A DNA stretch of 64,000 nt from Antedon mediterranea (Eukaryota > Echinodermata > Crinoidea > Comatulida > Antedonidae), in contig NC_092671.1 of NCBI RefSeq assembly GCF_964355755.1, forward strand, positions 6,397,001 through 6,461,000. Direction: 5' to 3'. This document shows, piece by piece, positions 1 to 12,400 of the stretch (positions are counted from its first letter, which is position 1; each line of letters begins with the position of its first letter). Under the pieces are notes generated by a model that saw nothing but the letters and a program-made list of their open reading frames with translations, did not search any database and had not been told where the DNA came from. The position numbers were made by a program, and so were the translations under genes.

Positions 1-31
1 ATTGACAAAATTACAAATACTAAAAACTTAC

Positions 32-3000
32 CAAGCTGAAAAGAACAGCTCCAAGCCAGGCATATACTGTGTACAAAATCTAATGACCAAATAATATTAT
101 ACATAGTAAATATTAAATCTAACATTCCTAGAAAGATTTGCTTAATCAAACTTTAGCATATTGCGAAGTCAATATATGTAGCTCCATTTTAACAAAACAG
201 TATTTATTATATGTAGACTGTGTAATGTTGTGCTGCCCATTTTTTTTCATATTTATTGATCATAATTGGAATCACTCATTGTCATATGTACAGTACATAA
301 ACATACGATGAAAAATATATTCAACAAATCTTCATCACATATAGCATTATAATTTATTAGTATTCCTGATATGGAATTACTGATACATATATAGCATATA
401 ATAATTTATCTCATCTGTTTTGAAAGTTCAAAACGGATGTGCAATGGGTGTGATTGATTGAAAATTGCCATATGTACTGTAAAACCTGCTTGTTAAATTG
501 GAAAAGCTGAATTCAACAATAAGAATGAGAATTTTCCATATAAAATCTGTCACTGCAATACTTGGTACAGTAAAGTATTTAAATCTGGTTTATTAAATGT
601 GGAAATGTAAGCTCATTTCCTAGACAGAAACTCATGATTTTGTAAAGGTTTTTATGACAGGTTAAATGTCAGAGTAAAATTATTTTAAATAGTGTCCAAT
701 ACAAAATTGTCTTCATCTTATCTATATTTCTTTCTACAAATTTGTAATGACTTATTGAACATTATGTCATGACTTTCCAGGGGTGGATCCAGAATTATAG
801 ATTAAAATAAAACCGATTCAGTTCGGTTGCAGAAAAATAAATATAGTCATTATTTTATTTAAAAAAAGACATTGCTGTTAAATTTTAGGGGGTGCTAAAG
901 CCTGTTTAGCCCCTGTCAAGATCAGTGCCTGCTTTTATGCCCTGGAAATATTTTAGTAAAATAGATTTTTCCAGGGTTGCAGTGAACTGTATGAACCCTG
1001 GAGTTGGCCTACATGTAAAACACAAAACTTCACATACATTAAACCTATGATCTTACCTCACTGTACGTAAAAATGGCAATGAATCCGAAGATGAAAAGAG
1101 AGAGACTGAACATGAATAGAAAGCCACCACAAAGGGTGAAGTCAAATTTGGTTTGCATTGAGAAGATGGTTACGCCAACAGTGATTCCCTACAAAATATC
1201 AAGAGAATAAAACAATACTATAACTTATTTATTTTTCAAATTGTAAATTAACTGATTGAAATACTGTAATTTAAAAGGTATACAGTCAACTCTCCCTTTA
1301 CCAGACACTATTGGGCTGACCTAAATGTCTGGCTTTCTGGAAAGTCTAGTATTCGGGATATGTTTCTAATGGTAAAAATGAATTTAGGACCTTTTGGACC
1401 TCACAAAAAGTCTGGTTTTGGGAGAGTTTCCGGTTTTCAGAGAGTCTGGTATTGGGAGAGTTGACTGTACTAAAACTGCATTGATAAATATAATCTGTAA
1501 AAGTAGAAACAAAAATCGCATATTCAAATTGAAAATGATATACATTACTTACACATGTGATTCCAAAGGCAATCAGGACAGAGCTTATGTCATAAAATCT
1601 ACAAGAAATATTCAAATGTTCAGGCACAATAAGTACATGTAACACATGTTTGGATGTTGTTTTATGTTGTACAGGTAAAAATTACCGTTAAAAAATACCC
1701 CCAGAATTGATCACCAGAATTGCAAACGGGATTGCAGCTTTATCACTACATTTACAATAACATGTACTATCACAGAAAATTGCCTTTTCTCGAATTCTGA
1801 TTTAAAATTAGCCACATTTTAGGGAGTAAGTTGGAAGTACTGTACATAAGTAAGTAAGTCGAGTCTCGACCGCAGTTTATTAGTCTGAGCCCTGATTAGT
1901 GACGAGGTCAGATACCTAATTACTTCAGTTTGGGTGCTCGCATTGACACCCGCTTTCTCCCTTTTCCTTGAACAACTTTCACTTGTTTTTCATAGTGCTT
2001 CAAACCTTTTTGCCTTTTTGCGTTTTTTAAACTCAAAACCCTTTAACCAATTAGGTTGATATGGAGAGAGAAGGAGCAATACCATTTTTATGAATAGAGG
2101 CTTTTAATGCAATCAATTCCATAAAATCTTTTTCAATTATTATAAAATTAAAAATTATACATACGTAGTAATCATTGCCACCATGTAGGAAAGCGCAAGT
2201 GTCTGAAAAAATGGTGTAAATTAATTAACAATTAATAGAAAGTTACATCAAGTTCATACCTCCATGATAAAGGGAGGAGTTGGCCAACAATAAGTAATGG
2301 GATTTTCGAAGCAAAGGCTTCGATGTGCCTATGTATGGACATGATGATGTCATAGCACTACCATATTTGTGCATAGTATTTCCATATTTGGGCTGGCACA
2401 TCACATATTTTTGTCACATAAAGCTTGATAGTGTAGACAGAGCTTTAAACTAAGCTAAATTTCACAATATGTTTCAAATTTGATCAAAATCTTTTTAGAA
2501 AAAAGAAGAGCTACTGTATGTTTTCATCTCTTTATTTAATATTAAACTGGAAAGAAACCCAAAAAAACAAGATAAAATATACAGAAAACAGCATCAATTA
2601 TATATAAAATAATAACTTACAAAAATAGAGAGGGCGATGATATTATGCGGGCTTTTGCGACGGACACTGCTACAGCAGACAAGTGCTATATAGGTTGAAA
2701 GAAATACCACGCTAAAATGAAAACATTGAACAATTTTTTATCATTTTATTTGGAAATCGTACATAAATATTTAGGTGCCTGGCTCTGAATTTTAAAAAGA
2801 TCGAATAAATAATAAAATAGATTTTTTCATTTTTATGTAATAATTAACAACTTACTATGACACATAGTACATCCATATTCCATCGTTTTGTACCCAATTT
2901 TTGACACCAGCACTACAAGAATAAAAAAAAATATTACCATATGTAAGTAAGAAATAAAAGAACTGAGGGGGTTTTTAATATAAATATAATAAATCATTTT

Positions 3001-6000
3001 TTGTTTGTTTCAGGTCAGAATAATAATTTTAAATATACACTTGACTTTATTATTTGATGTAGTAATATAGCCTTAGATTGCACCTATTGTACACAATTGT
3101 TACACAATGTGCATACATCAATAAAGACAAACAGTAAGCTTAAGTTAAGGCCAACTCAGACACCGCCGTACGACGAATCATCTCATCAGGAGAAAATAAA
3201 ACATGTTTAATGTTCTCACGACAACCTAAAAACTGTGCCCAGCGCTACAGTATCTCAAGACAACTCGTCTCGTCTGGATACAACTTAGACAGCACCAACA
3301 AGTCAAGACGTTTCATCGGGCCTCGCTGTACAATGCTGTCTGAGTTGACCTTTCGTTGGTTCCAGTCCCTGTACAGTATATAAGCAAGTCTAGTTTTGTT
3401 TAAAGAGAATTATGTTGAATATAGCAAAAAAAACCCCAGAAGGTATGTTAATATTCCAATAATAAACAAGCCATAAAAAACTTACGTAAAGTAGACCAAG
3501 GCAGTTATTCCAAATGTCACTAGCAACTGAATGCTAAGTGTTATATACACCTAAAAGAAATAGTATAGTATAATACTACAATAATAAGTAATATTCGTGA
3601 GGAAAGGCAAAGATGTTTACAGAATGCATTAAAATATTAATTATTTGTACAGTATTATTATTAGTGTAGTACTAGTACTGTCGAGGAGTTGGATAATCGA
3701 GTGGTTAGGACACTTGACTGTCATACAGATAGACCCGGGTTCAATTCCCGACTCCCGACAACTCCCAGTCCACACAGCTGTAAATGAGTACCTGGTTGAA
3801 AATACTAGGGAGAAAAAAGGCGGCGTGGAAAGGAACTGGCCACCCTACCACATAATGCCGAGGCTTAGTATTCCCTTACGTTCAGAATGAATACGGGACT
3901 CACCTTTACCTCTTTTTACTAGTACTGTAGTTCAGTACAGTAATAAGTACTAAATCCTACCATTAAGAAGGAATCATAGAAAAAGGATTAGTTGCAGGAC
4001 AAAAGAAAAGTGTCTTTATTTTAATAAGGTTTATCGCAAATAGCTTGATTTCGCGAGAAACGTCATTGTACAATGAATGACGGGAAGGGTTTGGGAGCAA
4101 TAGTGCCACCGTATAATAAAAACTTTATATACTGGTGGTGGCAGTACTGCTCCCCAAACCCTTCCCATAATGCAATACTAATGCTATTTGCGATAGACAT
4201 TATGAAGAATTACCTTCCGAATGAACAACCGCCTAACGGCCTTGTTGTCGAAGTTGCGACTGGTAAAACCACCAGTTTCTGCATCAGAAGAGGACACTGG
4301 GATGGGATGGATGTGGGTAGGTGGAGGGGCCTTTGTTGCTCCTATTCAGAAAAAAGTAAATTTCGTTATTATCTTTTTGTAATGGGTGGGTGTAATGAGT
4401 AAGGTTGTTGTTAGTTAGTCATGTTTAAAGCTCTGTCTACACTATCAAACTAGTTAGACAAAAAAGTGTGATGTGTCCAAACATGGTAGTGATATTCACA
4501 AATATGGTAGTGATATGACATCATCATGTCCATATATGGGTACAGTAAATGTACATCACATTTTTTTGTCACATAAAGTTTGATAGTGTAGACAGACAGT
4601 TAGTTATAAAAACTAATTCAATGCATCTAATGTACACTCAACATTAAAGTATAATAACAATAATAATCATTTAATTATTTCAATTGATAAATTACAAATG
4701 ATAGAGTAAAAACATTAAGTAACAATTAACAAAAAGTGGTTTAAAAACATTTCACAGAACAAAATATTGAAAACAATTTTGTTTGTGATTGACGGCAAAT
4801 CATTCATGGAGCGATGAGAAAGTGGATAGCGTGCATGAATATCTACAGTACAACTACAACATTTTTCGGAAAGTACAGTATGTCACATTACAAACAAAAA
4901 TGTTGTTTTAATCCATCATTTTGTCAAAAAACGAAAACCATGGAACTACTGTATGCGGTAACAACTGGAACTGCATCAATTATTTGTTTGCTGATATGTG
5001 TATGTCTTTGTACATTGTGTGCTTTATTTATATATTACTGTAGTATGCAATTATATTTGACGGTGTTGGCCTTTCATACTAGATTGCAAATGGCCTCATT
5101 TTACTGGTTGTACCTTCCTAACAGAATGCGCAATATCTGATTTTTCCAGTGATTAATAGCCGAAGGCTGGATGGCAATCTTTTAATGTTATCGCAGTTCA
5201 AAAGCGATTCTCCATGGAAAGGGAACCAACAAGATGGCGGCTGCAATCGACCAATCAGATATGCCCTACGCAGTACGCCTGTGTTGAGCCTATCTGCGTA
5301 AGAACGAAACGCAACGCAGCGCGTTAAGCGTATAAGCGCGAACGCATTCTATATGATCATCGTATACAAAAAATGCTAGATTACCAAGAAATTATTCATT
5401 TTATTGCGATTAACAATAATTATATTTAAGTTTATAAAACCTTCACTGTGCTTTGACAAGAATATGTGTTGTAATTTATGTGGTCTTAATGTATTATATT
5501 AGATTATCATTTTTTATATTAAATAATGTTTTTGAACACATTTACGGCCGCCATCTTGTTGGTTCCCCTCCTGTTGGAATCACTTTTCAGTCTGGAGTGC
5601 GCCCTCTAGCCTTCGACTTAATATCGTGATGGATTTTTCCTAACAAAAGCATGTTTATTTTTCAATTGTATCTCATTACAACTTAGAGTACAACACGGGT
5701 AATGAAAATTAATGTAATGCAAAATATGAGTAAAACATGGTTGTCTCTCAATTTATAAATCTGTTTCATACACTAAAAAATTAACGAATTAAGCAACACT
5801 AAGCGGATGACTCATGAATAATTCATGAGTCAAATACAAATGTGGATTAAATATAAATCAAGTCATTATAATTTGTCTGAAATAATGGAAATTGAAACAT
5901 CAATTAAAAAGTGAAACTTTATAATATTTTTTGTTTCATCTATTTCGCATTTATTTTTATTGTATATTGTAAGAAATCATATTTTTAATGTTTATAAATG

Positions 6001-8517
6001 AAGGAAAAAAATGTTATTTTGATTGATTTAAATAAAGTTTTTGATACTTTACTATCGGTACAAAACGTACATGAATTTAACTTAGCATGTAAAGCTTGTG
6101 TAAATGTCTGAAAAATATTCATGAAAATTCAATAGTTAAAAAAGGAGTGTAACCGACTAAACCACTGACAAACTTTGCCAGTCTACAGCTCTGTGCAAAA
6201 TAGCATCAACTTTGTTTTACACTAAAATGATTAATGATAAATACAGTAGAACCCGTATTTTGGGAATACCTAATTAAGGGGAAACTTTCCCATGAAACAA
6301 TATGGCCAAATCCCATTCAGGGGACATCCTATAAAAGGACACATTGTTGGGTCCTGAAAGTGTCCCTTAATTAGAGGTACCATGTACTTGAATCTTTTCT
6401 TGTTAGTATGTGAACATCTAACAATGGTAGCAGCAATATTATCATTTAGATGATAAAAAGGAATAGATAATTATTTTAGCCAGTAGTACAGGTACAGCAT
6501 GAAAAATAACCCCAAAACAGCTGTTAGCCCCTGTGGTACAGTAGCAATGCTGTGGGGCTACAGTAATTGGTGTAACTCTTGCAATATTCCTTGCAGAGAG
6601 AGCTGTTGAACATTGAAACGTAGTCATGTGTTTTCCATATGAAGTTCTGTTTATTTATAGGTTATACTATTTTTACATTCATGAAATTTATGAATACTTT
6701 ATAGGTTGAATTGAAATCTTAAAATCCGTAAATTATAAAATGTCTATTTAAACTGTGGTTACCTGTAGTCTAATGGTTTATGAGTGTGTTTAGTGAAAAA
6801 TTGTACAAAACAAGTTAATATTAGGGAGGTTTCGCAATCTTACGAATACGATAACGAAAACGGATACGTCACGCACACGTATTCGTTTTCGTAAGCCATA
6901 AAAAAATCTGTTTCGCATGGCAACGAAATATTGAGGCGCATCCAAAATATGACTGCGGTAAATTTTAGCGAAGCGCAGGTACGTGTTGCTTGGTGCTTGG
7001 CTGCCTAGGCCTAGCGTAACATCAAAGCGAGTGAGGACTGCTATTTATCAAAATTGACTTGGCATTTTAGTAAATTACTTTAGTAAATTACTTTCAATAA
7101 ATCTTTTTATATTTTAATCATGAATCATTCCTGATTCAAATGCAAAATGTGCAAATAGATCAAAAACTATACTCGTTTTGTAGTTATGAATATGACTGGT
7201 GATATTCGTCAACACGAATACGCTTTACGAATATGAAATGGGGATCAGCTCAAAAGTTTCACAAATGTATGACGTATCCGTTTTCGTTATCGTAAGGTTG
7301 CGAAACCTCCCTATTACCAATACCCTACCTTGTTGATTAATGTAGTTAATTGCCAATCATAAAATCAGATGCTAATAAAAGGACAGACAATAATAGAGTA
7401 ACTAAAAAGTGCAAGCACTAATTTATTTATGTTAAGGTCGTAGTAGTTCTTACCTTGAGCTACAGGGGGGTAGGCAGGATCACCTTGTGGGTTACAGTAG
7501 GAAAGGAGATAAGAAATACAGTATGTAACACACAAATATTATTTTATTCCATATGGTTAATAAGGCATAAACAAGATGTTGCCAAAGCTACAGTACTGTA
7601 GCTAATCTTTTTATTTTTCCATGATCGAAATCAAAATATATGGTTTGCATATTTTTTAGGCTGCCTGTAAACTCAAATGAGTATACAATGATTTTGGGTC
7701 TTTTCCAAAATGTTTAACTATTCACAATAGTTGGTGTTGCGTCATCAAATTTAAAATTGATGTACAGACAGTTACTATACTACTGTATAATGGAGCTTAT
7801 GACGTCAGGTACTGTACTAATTTGGTTTTTCTTTTCTGCATATGATGTGCAATTGAATCTCTTTTTTGGTGTTTGTGCATAAAAAAAATGTGTACAGAGC
7901 TGGATGACGACTTACAGTAATGCATTATTTACTGTTTTAGGTAATAGTAAATCAAAAGCTCCATATTGTGAAGAAACAAATAACTTTCTATAGTAATATA
8001 ATTTGTACTGTATGTTTACAAAACAAATATTAACTGTTTATGGTTCAAATTATACATCTTATTCTCTTTTGGGTTATAATATGCACATATGCCCTTCAGT
8101 ATAAATATTTGTATGATGACTAATAATACAATTTCATTTCTGTACAATTTAATGTACTGTAGCTAGACCTATGCAAGTACTAATCAAAATTGAAGTCAAA
8201 TCAGGATTAAAAAGAGAAAAACAAGTTGCCTTACGTATACCACCAGAACATTTATAAATTAATGAAAGGAAAATAATGTTAGAAATGTATTAGAAAAATA
8301 GAAATGTCAAGAACACAAAATTTAAACAGTAAAATCTTTCAAACCTACCATATCCTTGTGGAGTATAAGGTGTGTCAGAGTAGGCAGTGGGTGGATATGC
8401 GGCATTTGGTGGATATGCAGGATCAGAATACCCGGCCGGAGGATATGGCGCACTTGGGTAGGTTGGGCCGTAACCTTCCTGTGACTGCTCATAACTCGGA
8501 GGCTTTGGTTCAGTCAT
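32..8517 (-). CDS. Lifeguard/TMBIM (GRINA/FAIM2-like) membrane protein, gene 1, 3' end missing
   Basis: Bax-inhibitor-1 family protein of the proline-rich N-terminus type (LFG1-3); the family sits in ER/Golgi/plasma membranes and modulates calcium and apoptosis. Exons on the minus strand: 8349-8517, 7454-7483, 4214-4296, 3486-3550, 2856-2912, 2621-2711, 2165-2202, 1553-1598, 1057-1188, 32-79. All junctions are GT/AG and phases match, giving 253 codons so far; the last exon lies left of the window. Residues 1-66 are rich in YPP/YSDP repeats, then the family-type motif RRLFIRK leads into hydrophobic segments, with VKNWVQNDGIWMYYVSY between the first two. The start is the ATG opening MTEPKPPSYEQ; a 3' splice site just upstream (8525) implies a non-coding first exon. 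It is the paralogue of the plus-strand gene at 42.4 kb. Family call is firm; which vertebrate member it matches is not. Confidence 0.93.
1283..1467. mobile_element. MITE with TA target duplication, pogo/Tigger-like ends
   Basis: Perfect 14-bp terminal inverted repeats (cagtcaactctccc at 1283-1296 and its reverse complement at 1454-1467) are flanked on both sides by TA. The 185-bp length, no coding capacity and TA duplication fit a non-autonomous Tc1/mariner/pogo element. It sits in an intron of lifeguard gene 1. Confidence 0.8.
2327..2447. mobile_element. MITE family A copy (5' truncated)
   Basis: Ends in the family's terminal word, tttgatagtgtagacagagc with one change, preceded by the typical tcacatttttttgtcac and catatttgggc words. 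Other copies lie at 4427-4597, 25143-25304, 33721-33846 and 34672-34820, and fragments at 44016-44070, 48585-48625 and 62778-62840. Confidence 0.7.
3147..3352. mobile_element. Short TIR element (MITE), ~206 bp
   Basis: Terminal inverted repeats aaggccaactcagaca (3147-3162) and tgtctgagttgacctt (3337-3352) pair with one mismatch, and similarity continues inward. No coding capacity. Located in an intron of lifeguard gene 1. Confidence 0.7.
3682..3916 (+). mobile_element. tRNA-derived SINE with perfect target-site duplication
   Basis: The head resembles a tRNA with A box (gagtggttagg) and B box (gggttcaattcccg), followed by a body containing the word agctgtaaatgagtacctgg. The insertion is bounded by a perfect 12-bp duplication, tactagtactgt, at 3670-3681 and 3917-3928. 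It lies antisense in an intron of lifeguard gene 1. Confidence 0.85.
4033..4194. mobile_element. Foldback MITE next to a splice donor
   Basis: Nested inverted repeats: atcgcaaatagc (4033-4044) with gctatttgcgat (4183-4194), and gggaagggtttggg (4082-4095) with cccaaacccttccc (4153-4166). Nearly the whole 162 bp can fold on itself. It ends 19 bp from the donor of the lifeguard gene 1 exon at 4214-4296. Confidence 0.75.
4427..4597. mobile_element. MITE family A, near full-length copy
   Basis: Begins aaagctctgtctacactatc and ends with its inverted partner gatagtgtagacagac. The interior carries gtgatgtgtcc, repeated atggtagtgatat and catgtccatatatggg. About 170 bp, with no open frame of note. Confidence 0.8.
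5150..5640. mobile_element. TIR element ~490 bp
   Basis: A perfect 20-bp inverted pair, gggaaccaacaagatggcgg (5221-5240) and its complement (5548-5567), lies inside longer imperfect arms: the gaaggctggatgg side near 5163 pairs with the tagccttcgac side near 5605. Interior AT-rich, no coding capacity. Outer boundaries are approximate. Confidence 0.7.
5808..5832. repeat. Perfect 25-bp palindrome with AP-1-like half sites
   Basis: tgactcatgaat, one A, then its exact reverse complement. Each end carries TGACTCA, the consensus AP-1 site. It lies in an intron, so function is only a possibility. Confidence 0.6.
6824..7311. mobile_element. TIR element 488 bp with TATTA flanks
   Basis: Ends are gggaggtttcgcaa (6824-6837) and ttgcgaaacctccc (7298-7311), a perfect inverted pair. 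Similarity continues through an acgataacgaaaacggatac-like stretch. TATTA occurs directly outside both ends (6819-6823, 7312-7316), a likely target duplication. The interior repeats words such as tacgaata and has no gene. Confidence 0.85.
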
Positions 8518-9499
8518 GGCTGACCTTTGAAAGAAAAACATACGGTAATTAAAAATGTAATTATATTTTAAAAGTAAACCTTTAAATAATAAGCTTGATT
8601 CAAATTAGAATGCATGTAGGCCTAAGTGAAGCGACAATGCAAGTAATTTGACCAGTCATGATTAAATTGAATTAAATTGTGCAATTCGGAAACGAAATGG
8701 AGCCAATTTAAAATACTGTTTTGTTACAGATGAAATCTGTGAGAATATATATTGTGAATTTGAGGCCTGACCTAATAATCAGTATGTGATAGATCTTATT
8801 AAATGTACTAGTGTCATCTTTATTAAATGTACTACTGTGTTATCGTTAGGTAAATTATATTTTTTATTTGTAACTGGAATAAAAACTTTCTTTATATACT
8901 TTCTGTATCTATAAATCTGTAAAAATTATATAGAAATAAAGAGCCATAATATACTGCATTAACTTGAAAACTAAAATTAATTCTACAGCATGCACGGCGT
9001 AGTTGTTTTCCCTTTTTGTTGCTGAAACACAATGCACTAAACAAGAACAAGAAAAGCAGCAGTATTGTAACACATTAACACACTCAATTAATAAATCCCC
9101 TGATCCGAGGCCTAATCTACCTACTACTTCATCATTCTCAAGGCCCTACGTCTGATCAGGCTAGCTTATCCATCCAGACCTAGGTCTACGTCCAGATAGC
9201 CCTCTGTATACGTAATAATTGATAAGCCGGTGTAAGATTGAAATGTGTCCATCATTCAAAAGTGTCCGGGTGGACACTTTTCAGCATTGGATAGTGTCCA
9301 ATTGCATGTTTCAACGGGTTCGCGGGCGTTTTCCAACAATTTAATGCTGTCCGGCGCGTTTAATAATGTCTGACCCTTGGATTGAATACCGTCCGTGGTT
9401 GAGATTTGAGATTCAGGTTTTGATCGTGATTGCGCATGCACTTGTCTTTTTTTAACGACCACTATTTGTTAATAATGCCAAACTAGTTTTTATTTTTCA
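8518..9499. other. Upstream region of lifeguard gene 1
   Basis: Contains a 3' splice site for the gene (coding exon begins at 8524 in the minus direction), so a non-coding first exon and promoter should lie here or slightly further right. I could not fix the promoter. A diverged repeat end at 9222-9296 carries gccggtgtaagatt and the internal palindrome gtgtccgggtggacac. Confidence 0.4.
9222..9296 (+). repeat. Repeat end related, inverted, to 24781-24856
   Basis: Starts gccggtgtaagatt and shares roughly three quarters of its bases with the reverse complement of the 24.8-kb segment, including ttttcagcattg. Probably two diverged ends of one transposon family. No matching target duplication was seen. 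Confidence 0.55.
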
Positions 9500-12400
9500 A
9501 AGATTACTTGGCTTAAAACACCTCCAATTAGCGACCATTATATTATTTGGTATGAATAAAGACAAGAAGAATAAATAACAATATAATAATAATCATGTAA
9601 TAAAAACAAGTAATTATACTGGTCCTCTTCCAATTAAAGAACACTTTAGTTTAGACACTTCCAATTAGCGACCATTTTTATTGTTTTGTATGAGTAAAGA
9701 CAAGAGTAATAATAGTTTTTAATCATGTGACAAAAAACAAGTAATTGTACTGGTCCTCTTCCAATTAAAGATCACTTAAAATTAAACACTTCCAATTAGC
9801 GACCGTTTTATTATTTTGTATGAGTAAAGACAAGAATAATAAATAGTTTATAATCATGTGATAAAAAACAAGTAATTGTACTGGTCCTCTTCCAATTAAA
9901 GATCACTTAAATTTAAACACTTCCAATTAGCGACCGTTATTATTGTTTTGTATGAATAGAAACAAGAAGAATAAATAGATTTTAATCATGTGATAAAAAA
10001 CAAGTAATTGTACTGGTCCTCTTCCAATTAAAGATCACTTTAATTTAAACACTTCCAATTAGCGACCGTTATATTATTTTGTATGAATAAAGGCAAGAAT
10101 AATAAATAGATTTTAATCATATGACAAAAAAACAAGTAATTGTACTGGTCCTCTTTCAATTAAAGATCACTTTACTTTAAGACACTTCCAATTAGCGACC
10201 GTTATATTGTTTTGTATGAGTACAGACAAGAAGAATAAATAGATTTTAATCATGTGATAAAAAACAAGTAATTGTACTGGTCCTCTTCCAATTAAAGGTC
10301 ACTTTACTGTAAGACACTTCCAATTAGCGACCGTTATATTATTTTGTATGAGTACAGACAAGAAGAATAAATAGATTTTAATCATGTGATAAAAAACAAG
10401 TAATTGTACTGGTCCTCTTCCAATGAAAGATCACTTTACTTTAAGACACTTCCAATTAGCGACCGTTATATTATTTTTTATGAATAAAAACATGAAGCAT
10501 AAATAGTTTATAATCATGTGATATAAAATAAGTAATTGTACTGGTCTTCTTCCAATTAAAGATCACTTTACTTTAAGACACTTCCAATTAGCGACCGTTA
10601 TATTATTTTGTATGAGTACAGACAATTAGAAGAATAAATAGATTTTAATCATGTGATAAAAAACAAGTAATTGTACTGGTCCTCTTCCAATGAAAGATCA
10701 CTTTACTTTAAGACACTTCCATTTAGCGACCGTTATATTATTTTGTATGAGTACAGACAAGAAGAATAAATAGATTTTAATCATGTGATAAAAAACAAGT
10801 AATTGTACTGGTCCTTTTTCAATTAAAGATCACTTTACTTTAAGACACTTCCAATTAGCGACCGTTATATTGTTTTGTATGAGTACAGACAAGAAGAATA
10901 AATAGATTTTAATCATGTGATAAAAAACAAGTAATTGTACTGGTCCTCTTCCAATTAAAGGTCACTTTACTGTAAGACACTTCCAATTAGCGACCGTTAT
11001 ATTATTTTGTATGAGTACAGACAAGAAGAATAAATAGATTTTAATCATGTGATAAAAAACAAGTAATTGTACTGGTCCTCTTCCAATGAAAGATCACTTT
11101 ACTTTAAGACACTTCCAATTAGCGACCGTTATATTATTTTTTATGAATAAAAACATGAAGCATAAATAGTTTATAATCATGTGATATAAAATAAGTAATT
11201 GTACTGGTCTTCTTCCAATTAAAGATCACTTTACTTTAAGACACTTCCAATTAGCGACCGTTATATTATTTTGTATGAGTACAGACAATTAGAAGAATAA
11301 ATAGATTTTAATCATGTGATAAAAAACAAGTAATTGTACTGGTCCTCTTCCAATGAAAGATCACTTTACTTTAAGACACTTCCATTTAGCGACCGTTATA
11401 TTATTTTGTATGAGTACAGACAAGAAGAATAAATAGATTTTAATCATGTGATAAAAAACAAGTAATTGTACTGGTCCTCTTCCAATTAAAGATTACTTTA
11501 CTTTAAGACACTTCCAATTAGCGACCGTTATATTATTTTGTATGAGTACAGACAAGAAGAATAAATAGATTTTAATCATGTGATAAAAAACAAGTAATTG
11601 TACTGGTCCTCTTCCAATTAAAGATCACTTTAATTTAAACACTTCCAATTAGCGACCGTTATATTATTTTGTATGAATAAAGGCAAGAATAATAAATAGA
11701 TTTTAATCATATGACAAAAAACAAGTAATTGTACTGGTCCTCTTTCAATTAAAGATCACTTTACTTTAAGACACTTCCAATTAGCGACCGTTATATTGTT
11801 TTGTATGAGTACAGACAAGAAGAATAAATAGATTTTAATCATGTGATAAAAAACAAGTAATTGTACTGGTCCTCTTCCAATTAAAGGTCACTTTACTGTA
11901 AGACACTTCCAATTAGCGACCGTTATATTATTTTGTATGAGTACAGACAAGAAGAATAAATAGATTTTAATCATGTGATAAAAAACAAGTAATTGTACTG
12001 GTCCTCTTCCAATGAAAGATCACTTTACTTTAAGACACTTCCAATTAGCGACCGTTATATTATTTTTTATGAATAAAAACATGAAGCATAAATAGTTTAT
12101 AATCATGTGATATAAAATAAGTAATTGTACTGGTCTTCTTCCAATTAAAGATCACTTTACTTTAAGACACTTCCAATTAGCGACCGTTATATTATTTTGT
12201 ATGAGTACAGACAATTAGAAGAATAAATAGATTTTAATCATGTGATAAAAAACAAGTAATTGTACTGGTCCTCTTCCAATGAAAGATCACTTTACTTTAA
12301 GACACTTCCATTTAGCGACCGTTATATTATTTTGTATGAGTACAGACAAGAAGAATAAATAGATTTTAATCATGTGATAAAAAACAAGTAATTGTACTGG

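Noticed and set aside
780-990. hAT-like MITE from the ccaggggtggatcc word
   Set aside because: Only one end is convincing; no inverted partner or 8-bp duplication found.
6245-6390. Mariner-like MITE starting cagtagaacccg
   Set aside because: The opposite inverted end is not clear, so it is left unannotated.
8226-8270. Extra exon of lifeguard gene 1 ending at a gtaagg donor (RC near 8234)
   Set aside because: No acceptor AG lies at a plausible distance upstream in the minus direction, and the phases already close without it.
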